Virus record (IMG/VR): IMGVR_UViG_3300032323_000429
Coordinates: 1-50,352 of that record
DNA from: a virus
Direction: 5' to 3' (one strand)
DNA: 50,352 bases
The position numbers and the translations under genes are program-made. A model generated the notes under the pieces. It saw only the letters and a program-made list of their open reading frames with translations, was not told the origin of the DNA and did not search any database. The first letter of the stretch is position 1; every line of letters starts with the position of its first letter. This document shows positions 1-7,238 of the stretch, piece after piece.

Positions 1-785
1 CGGTATGACTCTTGCTTTGTGTATGTGAACTTCTTGTACAGTTGCAGGTAGTCTAGCTGAGAGATACCGTGGATGTCATAGTGGATTTCTTCGTTACCTT
101 TGATGAACGTCTTGCGCTCATTGATGTAACCCCAAGGAGAAAGTTTCTTGGCAAAGGACTCGCCCAACTCTCGCTCGATACGGCGAACAAGATAAGGCAC
201 GTCGAAGAAGTCAGTGTTCCAACCAGTGATTACGTCTGGGTAGTTTTGCTGCCACCAGATGCAGAACTCTTTGAGCAATTGCTGCTCATCACGACAGTTG
301 ATGTAGATGACATCGTCACGATTGTGAACAAATGCACCGACACCGAATGTGATAATCTTCTTGGACGCCAAGTCCTTGACTGTGATTAGCAATAGTTCTT
401 CGTTGGCTGCTTTGATGTCAGGGAAACCATATTCAGTTTTGGTTTCGATGTCAATCGTGAACACTTTGATTTGTTCCATGTCCCAGCGAATGTCACTCTC
501 GTAAGTGTCGCTGAGATATTGGCAAGCGTAGTTGGTGTTACCATAGATGTCAAAGCCACGTACATCTTCGTAACGCTTAACGAACTCACGTGTGTCTTTT
601 ACACCTCCAGGTTTCACTTCATCAACGACTTGTCCCTCAAGAGTACGCCACGGAGAGTCGTCTTTCTTTGAGGGAACATAAAGGGTTGGGTAAAAGTCTA
701 CCTTGTGCAAAAATGGTTGTCCGTCTTTATAACCACGGACACACATCTTGTCACCAAAGGGAAAGACATGCGTGTAAAAAATCAT
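1..785 (-). CDS. 43: DNA polymerase gp43, N-terminal part (runs off window)
   Basis: Family B replicative DNA polymerase of T4 type; the frame is open to the window edge, leaving about 261 N-terminal residues. Translation from the ATG at 785 gives the gp43 N-terminal domain followed by the 3'-5' proofreading exonuclease. Exo I reads IDIET at residues 111-115 (D112 and E114 match the T4 metal-binding pair), and ITGWNTDFFDVPYL at about 186-199 is the Exo II region. The polymerase domain lies outside the window. The start overlaps the stop of the DexA-like gene by ATGA. Identity is based on these motifs and on the T4-like neighbourhood (regA, 62, 44 and 45 upstream). Confidence 0.95.
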   Translation of the reverse strand, partial: MIFYTHVFPFGDKMCVRGYKDGQPFLHKVDFYPTLYVPSKKDDSPWRTLEGQVVDEVKPGGVKDTREFVKRYEDVRGFDIYGNTNYACQYLSDTYESDIRWDMEQIKVFTIDIETKTEYGFPDIKAANEELLLITVKDLASKKIITFGVGAFVHNRDDVIYINCRDEQQLLKEFCIWWQQNYPDVITGWNTDFFDVPYLVRRIERELGESFAKKLSPWGYINERKTFIKGNEEIHYDIHGISQLDYLQLYKKFTYTKQESY

Positions 786-1357
786 CGTTGTTGTTTTCCA
801 TACATTAGTTGCATTGCGTCAAGTGCGCAATCGTGAACAGGGTGATGCTTGATAACATTGTGACGGATAAAAGTAGGATGTTCAACTTCAACATAGCCGT
901 TGGAAGTACCGTACATAATATCAACTGCAGTTCTCACATCTCTCCACATATTATATCCTGTGATGGGTTGCATGTCAAGTTTGACTGCCAGTGAATCAAT
1001 AGCCATCTGGTCTAACGAACCACGTGCCCACATTGTTTGTTTCTGTGCATTTGGGAACTTGTTCATATAGTTATGCAACTGAGTCAGTGCATCTTCAGGA
1101 GACAAGTCAGTGCTTGAAGGATCGAATGAAACACTACGAACGTATTCGTGTTGGTTCTTCCACCACTCAAGTGTGCCAAGGTCAATGGTGCGCTTCAAAC
1201 GATCGATCTGATCTTTTGCTTTGATCTTAACAAAGCACGCATTGTCCAACATCTCTTGGTAAGTTGGTTGTTTCTCTGGGTCAAAATGAATCAAAGCTGC
1301 CGATAAAACGACAGCTGTTGACTCAACTCCAAGGGTTTCAATATCAAATAGGAACAT
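782..1357 (-). CDS. dexA: DexA-like DEDDh 3'-5' exonuclease
   Basis: 191 aa. The N-terminus FDIETLG (D5, E7) is an ExoI motif. A central WARGSLDQMAID segment fits ExoII, and HDCALD near the C-terminus (H175, D180) is the ExoIII histidine/aspartate pair of the DEDDh superfamily. T4 DexA is a non-essential exonuclease of this type. A role in trimming or degrading DNA 3' ends during phage replication is inferred. The gene is coupled by 4-bp overlap to the polymerase gene, and the upstream gene stops on its start codon (TAATG). Confidence 0.85.
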   Translation of the reverse strand: MFLFDIETLGVESTAVVLSAALIHFDPEKQPTYQEMLDNACFVKIKAKDQIDRLKRTIDLGTLEWWKNQHEYVRSVSFDPSSTDLSPEDALTQLHNYMNKFPNAQKQTMWARGSLDQMAIDSLAVKLDMQPITGYNMWRDVRTAVDIMYGTSNGYVEVEHPTFIRHNVIKHHPVHDCALDAMQLMYGKQQR

Positions 1358-1659
1358 TAGTAATCTCTCTTTTCGCCTTCTTTAGTGAAGAAGACATTTA
1401 GTTTCTGGTCATCTGCCCACTTCTTACAGTAGTCATTATCAATATCACAAATAGCCAGTGCTTCTTCTTGTGTAACAACTCGATGGCTTACGATCTGTTC
1501 ACCAAGTGGTGACTGCGAAAATTCTTTGGCAGTTTCCATAGTTACATCATCAAGTGCATACTCTGGATGGTCAGCTGGCGCTTCTACACAGTAGCGCATA
1601 CGATACGTGAAGATGGTGTCAACCATCACCCATACTTTATTGTTCGGGCTGTTTCTCAT
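1357..1659 (-). CDS. Conserved phage protein, 100 aa, unknown function
   Basis: Soluble acidic protein with no membrane segment and no recognised catalytic motif. The segment VWVMVDTIFTYRMRYCVEAP near the start resembles short conserved proteins of T4-like phages. I chose the ATG at 1659 because GGAGGT lies 8 bases before it; a TTG six bases further upstream is too close to that site. The start lies inside the end of the preceding gene (23-bp overlap), so the genes are translationally packed. Confidence 0.7.
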   Translation of the reverse strand: MRNSPNNKVWVMVDTIFTYRMRYCVEAPADHPEYALDDVTMETAKEFSQSPLGEQIVSHRVVTQEEALAICDIDNDYCKKWADDQKLNVFFTKEGEKRDY

Positions 1660-1963
1660 AATCAATTACCTCCATTTTAGCTTCACCGTTGGACTCTTCA
1701 ATCTGCTTAGTGAAACCAGCAAACACTTGCATTTGGTAGCCAGTCATACCTTCAGAGTTTTTGCGACAGATATAAGTCGAGCCAGACTGGTTCAAAAACT
1801 CATAGCGATCATCGAACTCTTTGGTTTCTGTAATGCCACTGGAAAGTTTCCAAGAAGCACCATGGGTGTAGCTACCACCCCAACCAGCAAAGACTTTATC
1901 AATGACGGTGCCATTGTAATCAAACCGCAGAACCTTCCAGCGATCTGGTGTATAATCACGCAT
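1637..1963 (-). CDS. Conserved phage protein, 108 aa, unknown function
   Basis: Starts MRDYTPDRWKVLRF, with AAGGTG a few bases before the ATG at 1963. A longer reading upstream would overlap the previous gene by about 77 bp and is less likely. The sequence is mixed alpha/beta with several Trp and Gly residues (FAGWGGSYTHGASWKLSSG). I do not recognise a fold. It overlaps its upstream neighbour by 8 bp. Confidence 0.7.
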   Translation of the reverse strand: MRDYTPDRWKVLRFDYNGTVIDKVFAGWGGSYTHGASWKLSSGITETKEFDDRYEFLNQSGSTYICRKNSEGMTGYQMQVFAGFTKQIEESNGEAKMEVIDYEKQPEQ

Positions 1964-2516
1964 TTCGTTCACCTTTCTTCTTTTGGTATTCAGCTTCGTG
2001 CTCATCGCACAGAGTACGAATCCAACCACCACCTCTTTGTTTACCTACATTACCGCACGTTTCGCATGAACGTGCAGCCCACGATTCAGCCATACGAACC
2101 ATGCCACTAATTTCGTTATCACCACCGTCGTAATAGAATCGAAGTCCACCAAACTTCTCTTTGATCTGAGCAACTCGAATGTATTCTAGCTTTGGAGTTA
2201 CATCAATATCATTCTGCATGGCTTCTTCAGCACGTTCGATATCCCAGTCAGATGGTTCTCTATCTCTCTTACCAACCATGAATTTGATCAGTGCTTCCAT
2301 ACCTTTATCTTTGGCACGTTGCTTACGCAATTCATTGGCACGCATGTTGCGCTTGTGTTTAGTATAGTGGTCAATGTTACCAATTAAAGATTCAATGATA
2401 GGATACCAACCTTCGCCAATAGCAAACCCACCGTAGCGTGCGCTTTCGCCAAAATAGCGTGGGAACTTCTCTGCCATTTTCTTGGCAAAGTTATCGTGTA
2501 CTTCTAATTCAGTCAT
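1956..2516 (-). CDS. Conserved phage protein with C-terminal CxxC zinc-binding motif
   Basis: 186 aa. The middle carries IKEKFGGLRFYYDGG, a signature I associate with a widespread phage hypothetical family, followed by CETCG and a later LCDEHE; these Cys/His residues could bind one zinc ion. The basic central helix (about residues 52-75) could contact nucleic acid, but this is inference. The start overlaps the stop of the 54-aa gene upstream (ATGA). Confidence 0.7.
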   Translation of the reverse strand: MTELEVHDNFAKKMAEKFPRYFGESARYGGFAIGEGWYPIIESLIGNIDHYTKHKRNMRANELRKQRAKDKGMEALIKFMVGKRDREPSDWDIERAEEAMQNDIDVTPKLEYIRVAQIKEKFGGLRFYYDGGDNEISGMVRMAESWAARSCETCGNVGKQRGGGWIRTLCDEHEAEYQKKKGERNA

Positions 2517-2677
2517 GATAGTTCTCGATCCATATGTTCTCGATAAAGAGCATTGAGCGCATGGTATTTTTGTCGCACTTCTTCTAAGTTTTCAGTAGTA
2601 TTTTCACGCAATAGATTATCAACGGCAATTGCCAATGCACGACTCAAACGAATCTCTACAAAAATGTCACTTGTCAT
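2513..2677 (-). CDS. Small phage protein, 54 aa
   Basis: Translated by eye: MTSDIFVEIRLSRALAIAVD and onward to REHMDRELS. It has GGTGAG just before the ATG, an ATGA overlap with the downstream gene and a 4-bp overlap with the upstream gene, so it fits the packed operon exactly. It is predicted to be mostly helical, with heptad-like Leu/Ile spacing. Function unknown. Confidence 0.65.
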   Translation of the reverse strand: MTSDIFVEIRLSRALAIAVDNLLRENTTENLEEVRQKYHALNALYREHMDRELS

Positions 2678-2874
2678 ACACTCACCTTTAAGAATTTACG
2701 AACCAGTTTATCTTTAATCATATCAGGAACTGTAAGGTATGGAAACTCCAAAACAAATGGACAGCTTCCAGTAATCTTCCAAGAGTTTGTCTCTAGAAAA
2801 GATTTGTAAATCTCTACATCAGCCTTACTGTTCATATCGAACTTGCGCTTCTTATTTGATTTGATTGCTTGCAT
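2674..2874 (-). CDS. Conserved phage protein, 66 aa
   Basis: The product begins MQAIKSNKKRKFDMNSKADV and continues with a compact domain (ITGSCPFVLEFPYLTVPDMI). I chose the ATG at 2874 because AAGGAA lies 8 bases upstream; an ATG at 2892 or a GTG at 2895 would lengthen the overlap with the ligase. It overlaps the ligase 3' end by 23 bp and the next gene by ATGA. Function unknown. Confidence 0.65.
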   Translation of the reverse strand: MQAIKSNKKRKFDMNSKADVEIYKSFLETNSWKITGSCPFVLEFPYLTVPDMIKDKLVRKFLKVSV

Positions 2875-4138
2875 CTGCGGTTTCCTTGTCATCACGAATT
2901 TCCAAAACGATTGGGAGGAACAAAGACTCTTCTCCCAATTTGTTCTTGATTCTCATATTATACTTGATTGCTGCGATCTTGTCAAGTATTTCTTCACCAA
3001 GATTCTTGCGTTGTTCGTCTGTAAAACCAGAGCCCACGCTAACCTTAATCACGCCATCAGCGGATTCGCAAAGAATTGCACCAAGCATTCCTGCATACTT
3101 ACCAGTACCTTCTTGAATACCAACAATCTTCAGATCACATTCCAGTTCGCCTTTGAATTTGATTTGTGTTTTGCTACGCTTGTCTTCCCAGATACCGTTC
3201 AAGTCTTTGAGAATGATACCTTCTTGACCCTCTGCAAGATATGCTTCGAAAATCTCTTTGGCTTCTTCGTAGGTTGCAACAACCTTGTGCTCAACCAGAT
3301 GAATCTTAGTTGGCAGATTCATAACTTGAAGAGAACCAAAACGAGTTTTGTATGGGGTTGGGCACTGACCATCGGTGAAGTAAGCATAAGGGATAAGATC
3401 CCATACAGTGGCATGAACTTTAGCTGCATCTACTGCAGAGATCGTACCTTTGTTTGCTTTGTTCAGAATACCATTGCCAGTCTGGCGATCAAACACTGAA
3501 CCATTATCAACAACAAGCAACTCACCATCAAACACACAATCAATACCATTGGCAAGAGTTACGAATTCTTCCTCTAGGTTGCCAAGCAATTGAATCTCTT
3601 TACCATTACGGCTGCGGAACTCACACTTACCATCTTTGACGATTGCGTTGAAGCGCATCCCGTCCATCTTTAGCTGAACTGCTGCTGGGAACTTTACCTT
3701 GTCCACGAGTTTCTGCTCGAATGGGCTGCACAACATGACTGGATATTCGTGCACCAAGCCAGTCCACACGCTGTTTGCTGTACTTACTTGCACTCCACAT
3801 TTGAGATCCTTTGCGATGATACGTTCGATAACTTTAGCGTCATCTTCAGACAGGTTGGTGAGGATATTGGTCAAGTGTTCAATGGCTGCATTGCCAGTGA
3901 CCAGACGATGAGAAAGATCGAACAGTGCATCAATACCTTCTTCAAGTTTGACTGTGTTCTCTGGAGCACCACGAGTGTACTTGGGGATCTTGCGTTGGTA
4001 GAATTGAGTGAAAGGATCGAGAGCCAAGCGCACAACTTCACGCAGGGTTTCGTTATCGCGATTCGCTTCGAGTTGTTCGATTTTGAAATTGCGAGATGAG
4101 TTGGCAGCAAGGCTCTCGAGAAAAACATTGATATTCAT
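2852..4138 (-). CDS. 30: ATP-dependent DNA ligase (gp30-like)
   Basis: 428 aa, slightly shorter than T4 gp30 (487). It seals nicks in duplex DNA through a lysine-AMP intermediate. The active-site KxDG is KMDG at residues 157-160, with the lysine in the expected position. Further nucleotidyltransferase motifs follow: FRSRNG, FDGELLV, EGIILKD and QIKFKG. The N-terminal ~130 residues form the DNA-binding domain seen in ATP ligases, and an OB-fold follows the catalytic domain. It joins Okazaki fragments with the polymerase encoded just downstream. Its start overlaps the preceding stop (ATGA). Confidence 0.95.
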   Translation of the reverse strand: MNINVFLESLAANSSRNFKIEQLEANRDNETLREVVRLALDPFTQFYQRKIPKYTRGAPENTVKLEEGIDALFDLSHRLVTGNAAIEHLTNILTNLSEDDAKVIERIIAKDLKCGVQVSTANSVWTGLVHEYPVMLCSPFEQKLVDKVKFPAAVQLKMDGMRFNAIVKDGKCEFRSRNGKEIQLLGNLEEEFVTLANGIDCVFDGELLVVDNGSVFDRQTGNGILNKANKGTISAVDAAKVHATVWDLIPYAYFTDGQCPTPYKTRFGSLQVMNLPTKIHLVEHKVVATYEEAKEIFEAYLAEGQEGIILKDLNGIWEDKRSKTQIKFKGELECDLKIVGIQEGTGKYAGMLGAILCESADGVIKVSVGSGFTDEQRKNLGEEILDKIAAIKYNMRIKNKLGEESLFLPIVLEIRDDKETADASNQIK

Positions 4139-4317
4139 TTCAATTCCTTAAAGGTGCGGTAGCGAGTGTCAAAGCGAATTGGCTTGGAGAACTTCGTAAC
4201 CTTCTTTGTGTCCACATTATAAAAAGCAACCATCTTAGACTTATCATCAGTCAAGTAGTAGATATGGTTGGGGCAAGGCACTGACCAGTCCTTGGTAGTT
4301 TCTTGGAAGGCTCTCAT
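4135..4317 (-). CDS. Small conserved phage protein, 60 aa
   Basis: Begins MRAFQETTKDWSVPCPNHIY and has a beta-rich pattern (YYLTDDKSKMVAFYNVDT). The start at 4317 follows the stop of the upstream gene by one base; the longer frame upstream reads through another gene and is a shadow. It ends in an ATGA overlap with the ligase. Function unknown. Confidence 0.65.
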   Translation of the reverse strand: MRAFQETTKDWSVPCPNHIYYLTDDKSKMVAFYNVDTKKVTKFSKPIRFDTRYRTFKELK

Positions 4318-4318
4318 C

Positions 4319-4693
4319 TTACCACCAGCTATCGTAGTAAACTTCGCCACCAGCAGCAAACACTTCACGTGCATCAGCGATAAACTTCTTAGTCGCTTCG
4401 ATGTCTTCAGGGTAGATGTCCTGAGAACCAAAGAAGAAACCTTCTCGTGGCTGCAGTGCCCGCACTGCGATGTCATGTTCTAGCTGATCAATAACGACAG
4501 GTGACAGCTGAACAGGAACGCAATTGAACTCACCAGAAAAACCATTGGCACGAGCAAAGTCTTCCATCCAGCCGTGCAGTGCGTTGAACTTTCTCCAGTA
4601 AGCCAACTCGGTACGATCAGTACCTTCAGCGATAGCGAACTGTTCATTAGCGTCATTTTTAGCGACTGACCACGCAAACATATCCAGACCCAT
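4319..4693 (-). CDS. Conserved phage protein, MGLDMFAW family, 124 aa
   Basis: AAGGAG lies 6 bases before the ATG at 4693, which fixes the start. The MGLDMFA N-terminus and the YWRKFNALHGWME segment mark a small family common in phages and sometimes mislabelled as an enzyme in databases. The Trp-rich ends (GW, YYDSWW) suggest a packed or protein-binding surface. No catalytic motif is visible. Confidence 0.75.
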   Translation of the reverse strand: MGLDMFAWSVAKNDANEQFAIAEGTDRTELAYWRKFNALHGWMEDFARANGFSGEFNCVPVQLSPVVIDQLEHDIAVRALQPREGFFFGSQDIYPEDIEATKKFIADAREVFAAGGEVYYDSWW

Positions 4694-4703
4694 GATTTTC
4701 TCC

Positions 4704-4907
4704 TTAGATGCCAGAACGAACGTAACCCATGGCAAAGCCATTGGTAGAACCAGACGAGTTGCGAGTGGTTTTACCAGACATAGTAGACTTAGGTGCTTTG
4801 CGAGGTTTCACTTGTTCAATCGTGCCACCACGTGCAAGGAATTCTTGCAGAGCCTCAGAAGTCTCAGTACGAACTTGGGATTTGGTTTTGTAGATAGTTG
4901 CTTGCAT
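4704..4907 (-). CDS. Small basic phage protein, 67 aa
   Basis: AGAGGAA precedes the ATG at 4907. It has a short helical head (TSEALQEFLARGGTIEQV) with an FLxxGG(T/K)I pattern found in small phage proteins, then a basic, probably flexible tail (KPRKAPKSTMSGKTTRNSSG). Nucleic-acid contact is possible but unproven. Confidence 0.65.
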   Translation of the reverse strand: MQATIYKTKSQVRTETSEALQEFLARGGTIEQVKPRKAPKSTMSGKTTRNSSGSTNGFAMGYVRSGI

Positions 4908-4926
4908 GATATATTCCTCTTTCAAA

Positions 4927-5127
4927 TTAAACAAAGTCGTAGGCAGTTTCGGCACCAACACGGGAGATGATGATACCACACTTCAATTTCTTCAACAAAG
5001 CAGTCTCCAGTTTCACAGCATCAGGAACCGAACACTCAACAAACAGCGAACCATTGGTGAACGCTGCTGTAACATCAGAACCCAAAACCACTGCCACTTC
5101 AACCAACACGTCTTTTTCGAAGCTCAT
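4927..5127 (-). CDS. Small phage protein, 66 aa, first gene after an early promoter
   Basis: Reads MSFEKDVLVEVAVVLGSD at the start. Three ATG codons in a row occur (5133, 5130, 5127). The last is best spaced from AAGGAA at 5134-5139; an ATG at 5151 lacks a ribosome site. Alternating beta/helix pattern, unknown function. It is the first gene downstream of promoter P1 (5159-5187), so it is likely made early. Confidence 0.65.
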   Translation of the reverse strand: MSFEKDVLVEVAVVLGSDVTAAFTNGSLFVECSVPDAVKLETALLKKLKCGIIISRVGAETAYDFV

Positions 5128-5158
5128 CATCATTTCCTTTTTCTCATTCATTACAGTT

Positions 5159-5187
5159 ATTATACATCAGGTACGAATAAAAGTAAA
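5159..5187 (-). promoter_or_regulatory. Early sigma70-like promoter P1
   Basis: On the minus strand -35 TTTACT (5182-5187) and -10 TATAAT (5159-5164) are separated by 17 bp. The spacer and the AACTGTA after the -10 are almost the same as in P2 to P4. It lies directly after a stem-loop terminator and before the 66-aa gene. Confidence 0.85.
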
Positions 5188-5200
5188 CACCTAAATGAGA

Positions 5201-5229
5201 AAAACCCTACACTCGGTAGGGTTATTTTT
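5201..5229 (-). terminator. Intrinsic terminator, stem-loop of promoter cassette 1
   Basis: 8-bp perfect stem AACCCTAC/GTAGGGTT with loop CGAGT, followed on the minus strand by TTTTTC. It ends transcription from the Lsm-like gene just before promoter P1. The A-rich other flank could let it work on both strands. Confidence 0.8.
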
Positions 5230-5235
5230 GCCTTA

Positions 5236-5275
5236 CTCTGTAAGGGTTTGCAGGGAGCTAAGACCCTTACCAGAG
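5236..5275 (-). terminator. Additional hairpin downstream of the Lsm-like gene
   Basis: Arms CTCTGGTAAGGGT and ACCCTTACAGAG (one bulged base) enclose about 15 bases. There is no strong T-run; it lies just after the stop of the 106-aa gene and upstream of the stronger terminator. Probably mRNA 3'-end protection or weak termination. Confidence 0.5.
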
Positions 5276-5284
5276 AAGGGTTTC

Positions 5285-5605
5285 TTAGGGCATTTGTAGC
5301 CCTGAGAGAGCCGATGCAGGGGCGATCTGGATGCCTACACCGAAAAGACGGTTGTATTCGTTCTTCATCTGGTCTACTGGGTCACCTTCGGCTGCAATAG
5401 CGGATCGATAGATGCTTACGTTGCCTTCTACGTAGGGCATGTATGGAGCAAGTCCAACACCCATTTGACCTTGTGCATTCTGTTGCACCATAATTTGCGC
5501 AGGTTTCTTCAACACGATCGTTTGGTCGTAGTGATTGAACACTTCACCAATAAGTTCTTCACCGTTGATCATCTTAAAAACCACAACGCTTCCAGCTTTT
5601 GCCAT
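5285..5605 (-). CDS. Sm/Lsm-like phage protein, 106 aa
   Basis: Starts MAKAGSVVVFKMINGEELIG with GAGG before the ATG at 5605. The VVFKMINGEELIGEV strand-turn-strand, the VLKKPAQIMV strand, and the GQMGVGLAPYMPY segment resemble the small Sm-like (Hfq/Lsm-fold) proteins seen in T4-like marine phages. An RNA-binding role is inference from the fold resemblance only. Residues EYNRLFGVGIQ form a C-terminal helix extension. It is followed by two hairpins. Confidence 0.65.
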   Translation of the reverse strand: MAKAGSVVVFKMINGEELIGEVFNHYDQTIVLKKPAQIMVQQNAQGQMGVGLAPYMPYVEGNVSIYRSAIAAEGDPVDQMKNEYNRLFGVGIQIAPASALSGLQMP

Positions 5606-5606
5606 A

Positions 5607-5813
5607 CTAATCCTCACTTATTAAAAAATCTATAAAATCAGCTGCTTCGTTATGAGTGGCAAACTGACGCATATGAAATCTATCTTCGTCAAAATAATGA
5701 CTGGCTATAACCATAACCCACTTTGACTTGAATACGGATATCTTCATCACCCAGTTGCCACGACGTATGGCAACAAAGGATATTAAGTTGGGAGATATCT
5801 TTGCTTTCATCAT
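5607..5813 (-). CDS. Small phage protein, 68 aa, start codon inside a hairpin
   Basis: MMKAKISPNLISFVAIRRGN at the start, with the ATG at 5813 (or the next at 5810). A compact alpha/beta sequence; the end HNEAADFIDFLISED is an amphipathic helix. No ribosome site is visible before the start. The first ATG lies in one arm of a 10-bp inverted repeat (5809-5818 with 5845-5854) that also encloses a late-promoter-like CCTAAATAC. Expression may therefore be late-specific (see findings). Function unknown. Confidence 0.7.
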   Translation of the reverse strand: MMKAKISPNLISFVAIRRGNWVMKISVFKSKWVMVIASHYFDEDRFHMRQFATHNEAADFIDFLISED

Positions 5814-5854
5814 ACAAGTATTTAGGGAGACCGAAGTCTCCCTGCTTGTATGAT
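5809..5854 (-). promoter_or_regulatory. Composite hairpin with internal late-promoter-like motif
   Basis: Outer arms of 10 bp (ATCATACAAG/CTTGTATGAT) and an inner 7-bp stem GGGAGAC/GTCTCCC with a UUCG tetraloop on the minus-strand RNA. CCTAAATAC (5818-5826) sits between inner and outer 3' arms. The outer arms include the stop of a 25-aa reading frame and the start codon of the 68-aa gene. Confidence 0.6.
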
Positions 5855-5931
5855 TACTTCTTGGTAGGTTGCGGTGCTTTACCGTTTACCCAATCCCAAT
5901 CGTCATCAGTCATTGGAATCCAGTTATTCAT
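5854..5931 (-). CDS. Possible 25-aa peptide
   Basis: ATG at 5931 opens MNNWIPMTDDDWDWVNGKAP followed by five more residues to a TAA. AGGTAGG lies about 9 bases before the ATG but is partly inside a small hairpin (CCTAC/GTAGG). It is acidic and Trp-rich. It is the only frame in the gap between hsp20 and the hairpin. Coding status is uncertain because of its length. Confidence 0.4.
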   Translation of the reverse strand: MNNWIPMTDDDWDWVNGKAPQPTKK

Positions 5932-5997
5932 TTTACTTTACCTACCTTGTAGGTTCTGAATGCTTGGATACCCTCAGCTAATCCTAGGACAATATTC

Positions 5998-6504
5998 TTA
6001 CAGTTTTTCAGCAGCTTGATCATATGCGTCTTCCTGTAAAAGTTGTTTGCTCTTTCCAGCCTTAACTGGAACCTTCTTAGCTTTCTTTTCTTCTGGCACG
6101 AGTTGATCAAGAGCGATCTTAAGAACACCATTGAACAGTTCTGCATCCTTGACTTCATACTGGTCGCCGATAGCCCAAGCACGTGTGAACGCACGAGTGG
6201 CGATACCTTTGAACAAGTAATCAGTATCTGGTGGTTCAACTGATTCAGAGTTGCCTTTAACGATTAGCTTGCCACCGTCGATAGTAATGTCAATTTCGTT
6301 TTGTGCGAAACCAGCTACAGCGATTTCAATCGTGTAGGTATTACCGTTCTTGCGAACATTGAATGGTGGGTAGTTAGGGATGTTTTTGGTCAAGTCGTCG
6401 TGCAACGCTTGCATCTTCGAGAATTGCTCATCGAAGCCCACAAAGACCTTATCGAAGTCTTTGAAGTGTTCACCAAAAATAGTTGGGATGAATTTTGATA
6501 CCAT
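5998..6504 (-). CDS. hsp20: Small heat-shock protein, Hsp20/alpha-crystallin
   Basis: 168 aa. The alpha-crystallin domain spans about residues 45-135: YPPFNVRKNGNTYTIEIAVA opens it, and FNGVLKIAL holds the conserved G-x-L strand. ATP-independent holdase chaperones of this type are common in T4-like phages of marine bacteria. The C-terminus is Lys-rich (EEKKAKKVPVKAGKSKQ). AGGAGAA stands ahead of the ATG. It is preceded by a 160-bp structured non-coding leader, and likely helps fold or protect virion or replication proteins (inference). Confidence 0.9.
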   Translation of the reverse strand: MVSKFIPTIFGEHFKDFDKVFVGFDEQFSKMQALHDDLTKNIPNYPPFNVRKNGNTYTIEIAVAGFAQNEIDITIDGGKLIVKGNSESVEPPDTDYLFKGIATRAFTRAWAIGDQYEVKDAELFNGVLKIALDQLVPEEKKAKKVPVKAGKSKQLLQEDAYDQAAEKL

Positions 6505-6664
6505 AGTTTGTTTCTCCTATTAAGCGAGTTAGTGATAAAAGTGTCTCCCCGAAGGCAAGACATTGCTGGTTACTTTATCCAGCGGCAATTAACGAATGCC
6601 AGTGAAATCTCTCGGACGCCTATAACCGTGACGACTAACGTGCCCTAAGGTGGGTTCTTTTTAT
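6505..6664 (-). other. Structured non-coding leader before hsp20
   Basis: 160 bp without a plausible gene. On the minus-strand RNA I see four candidate hairpins: CCCACCTTAGGG, a GGCA/TGCC stem, GCTGG/CCAGC around 9 bases, and TGTCT/AGACA enclosing CC-TTCG-GG. A late-promoter-like CCTAAATAA lies at its upstream edge, at about 6662-6670. No tRNA arms (no GGTTCGAATCC-like T arm). Confidence 0.45.
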
Positions 6665-6823
6665 TTAGGCAGCTGCTTGTTGCTGCTTAACTAATTCATC
6701 TACTTGTGGGTCGCCTTGCTCTTTGATCTTACCAATCAAAGCTGCAATCTCAGCGAATGGGTGTTGACCCAAAGAGCGTAGAATAGTATTTACTTCGTCA
6801 ATCGTCAATTCAAGTTTAATCAT
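6665..6823 (-). CDS. Small conserved T4-like protein, 52 aa
   Basis: Reads MIKLELTIDEVNTILRSLGQ at the start and ends in a Gln/Ala tail. The pattern LTIDEVNTILRSLGQHPF..IAALIGKIKEQ matches a short protein that I recall as recurrent in T4-like phages, with a helical hairpin. The start overlaps the end of regA by 8 bp, so translation is probably coupled to regA. Confidence 0.7.
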   Translation of the reverse strand: MIKLELTIDEVNTILRSLGQHPFAEIAALIGKIKEQGDPQVDELVKQQQAAA

Positions 6824-7238
6824 TTCTCTTTTTTCCTATGTTATATTTTGGAACAAGTTCCCACTGGTCTTTCTCTTTGAAAGATACGACCTTAATTTGA
6901 GACAACGATGCTTTTGGCTCAGCCTTAGTTGCAGTAACGATCTTTAATAGATCCCAGTCTGCTAATAGGGAAGCGATAGCGTTGCGTCTCTCGACATCAC
7001 CTGAAGTGATATTCGATTCTTTACCATCCAATGCAAAGAGTTCTTTGAAATGGACGATGAAGTATCTGCCTTGCTTATGTAAAATATGGCAAGACTGATA
7101 TAGTTTTTGTTCTTTTCTGGAGGCGATGCCGATGCGAGTTAGCGTCTCACGAACCTTAAGAAAGTTATCTGGTTCTGGCAAGGTCACTTCAAGCATGGAC
7201 TCGGGAGTCCAGTCGTAGTAAATCATTTCGACGGTCAT
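6816..7238 (-). CDS. regA: RegA translational repressor
   Basis: 140 aa against 122 in T4. Closely recognisable segments: FLKVRETLTRIGIA, LYQSCHILHKQGRYFIVHFK, RRNAIASLLADWDLL and WELVPKYNIG. In T4, RegA binds the start regions of early mRNAs and stops their translation. The position directly after gene 62 is conserved with T4. The start overlaps the stop of 62 (TAATG). Confidence 0.95.
   Translation of the reverse strand: MTVEMIYYDWTPESMLEVTLPEPDNFLKVRETLTRIGIASRKEQKLYQSCHILHKQGRYFIVHFKELFALDGKESNITSGDVERRNAIASLLADWDLLKIVTATKAEPKASLSQIKVVSFKEKDQWELVPKYNIGKKRND

Noticed and set aside
2874-2895. Upstream GTG/ATG starts for the 66-aa gene
   Set aside because: They lengthen the overlap with the ligase and have poorer ribosome-site spacing than the ATG at 2874.
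2843-3499. 218-aa plus-strand open frame
   Set aside because: Antisense to the DNA ligase gene, whose motifs are unambiguous.
5928-6239. 103-aa minus-strand frame overlapping hsp20
   Set aside because: Out-of-frame shadow of the alpha-crystallin gene; no ribosome site.
6505-6664. tRNA gene in the gap before hsp20
   Set aside because: No acceptor pairing or T-arm consensus found on either strand.
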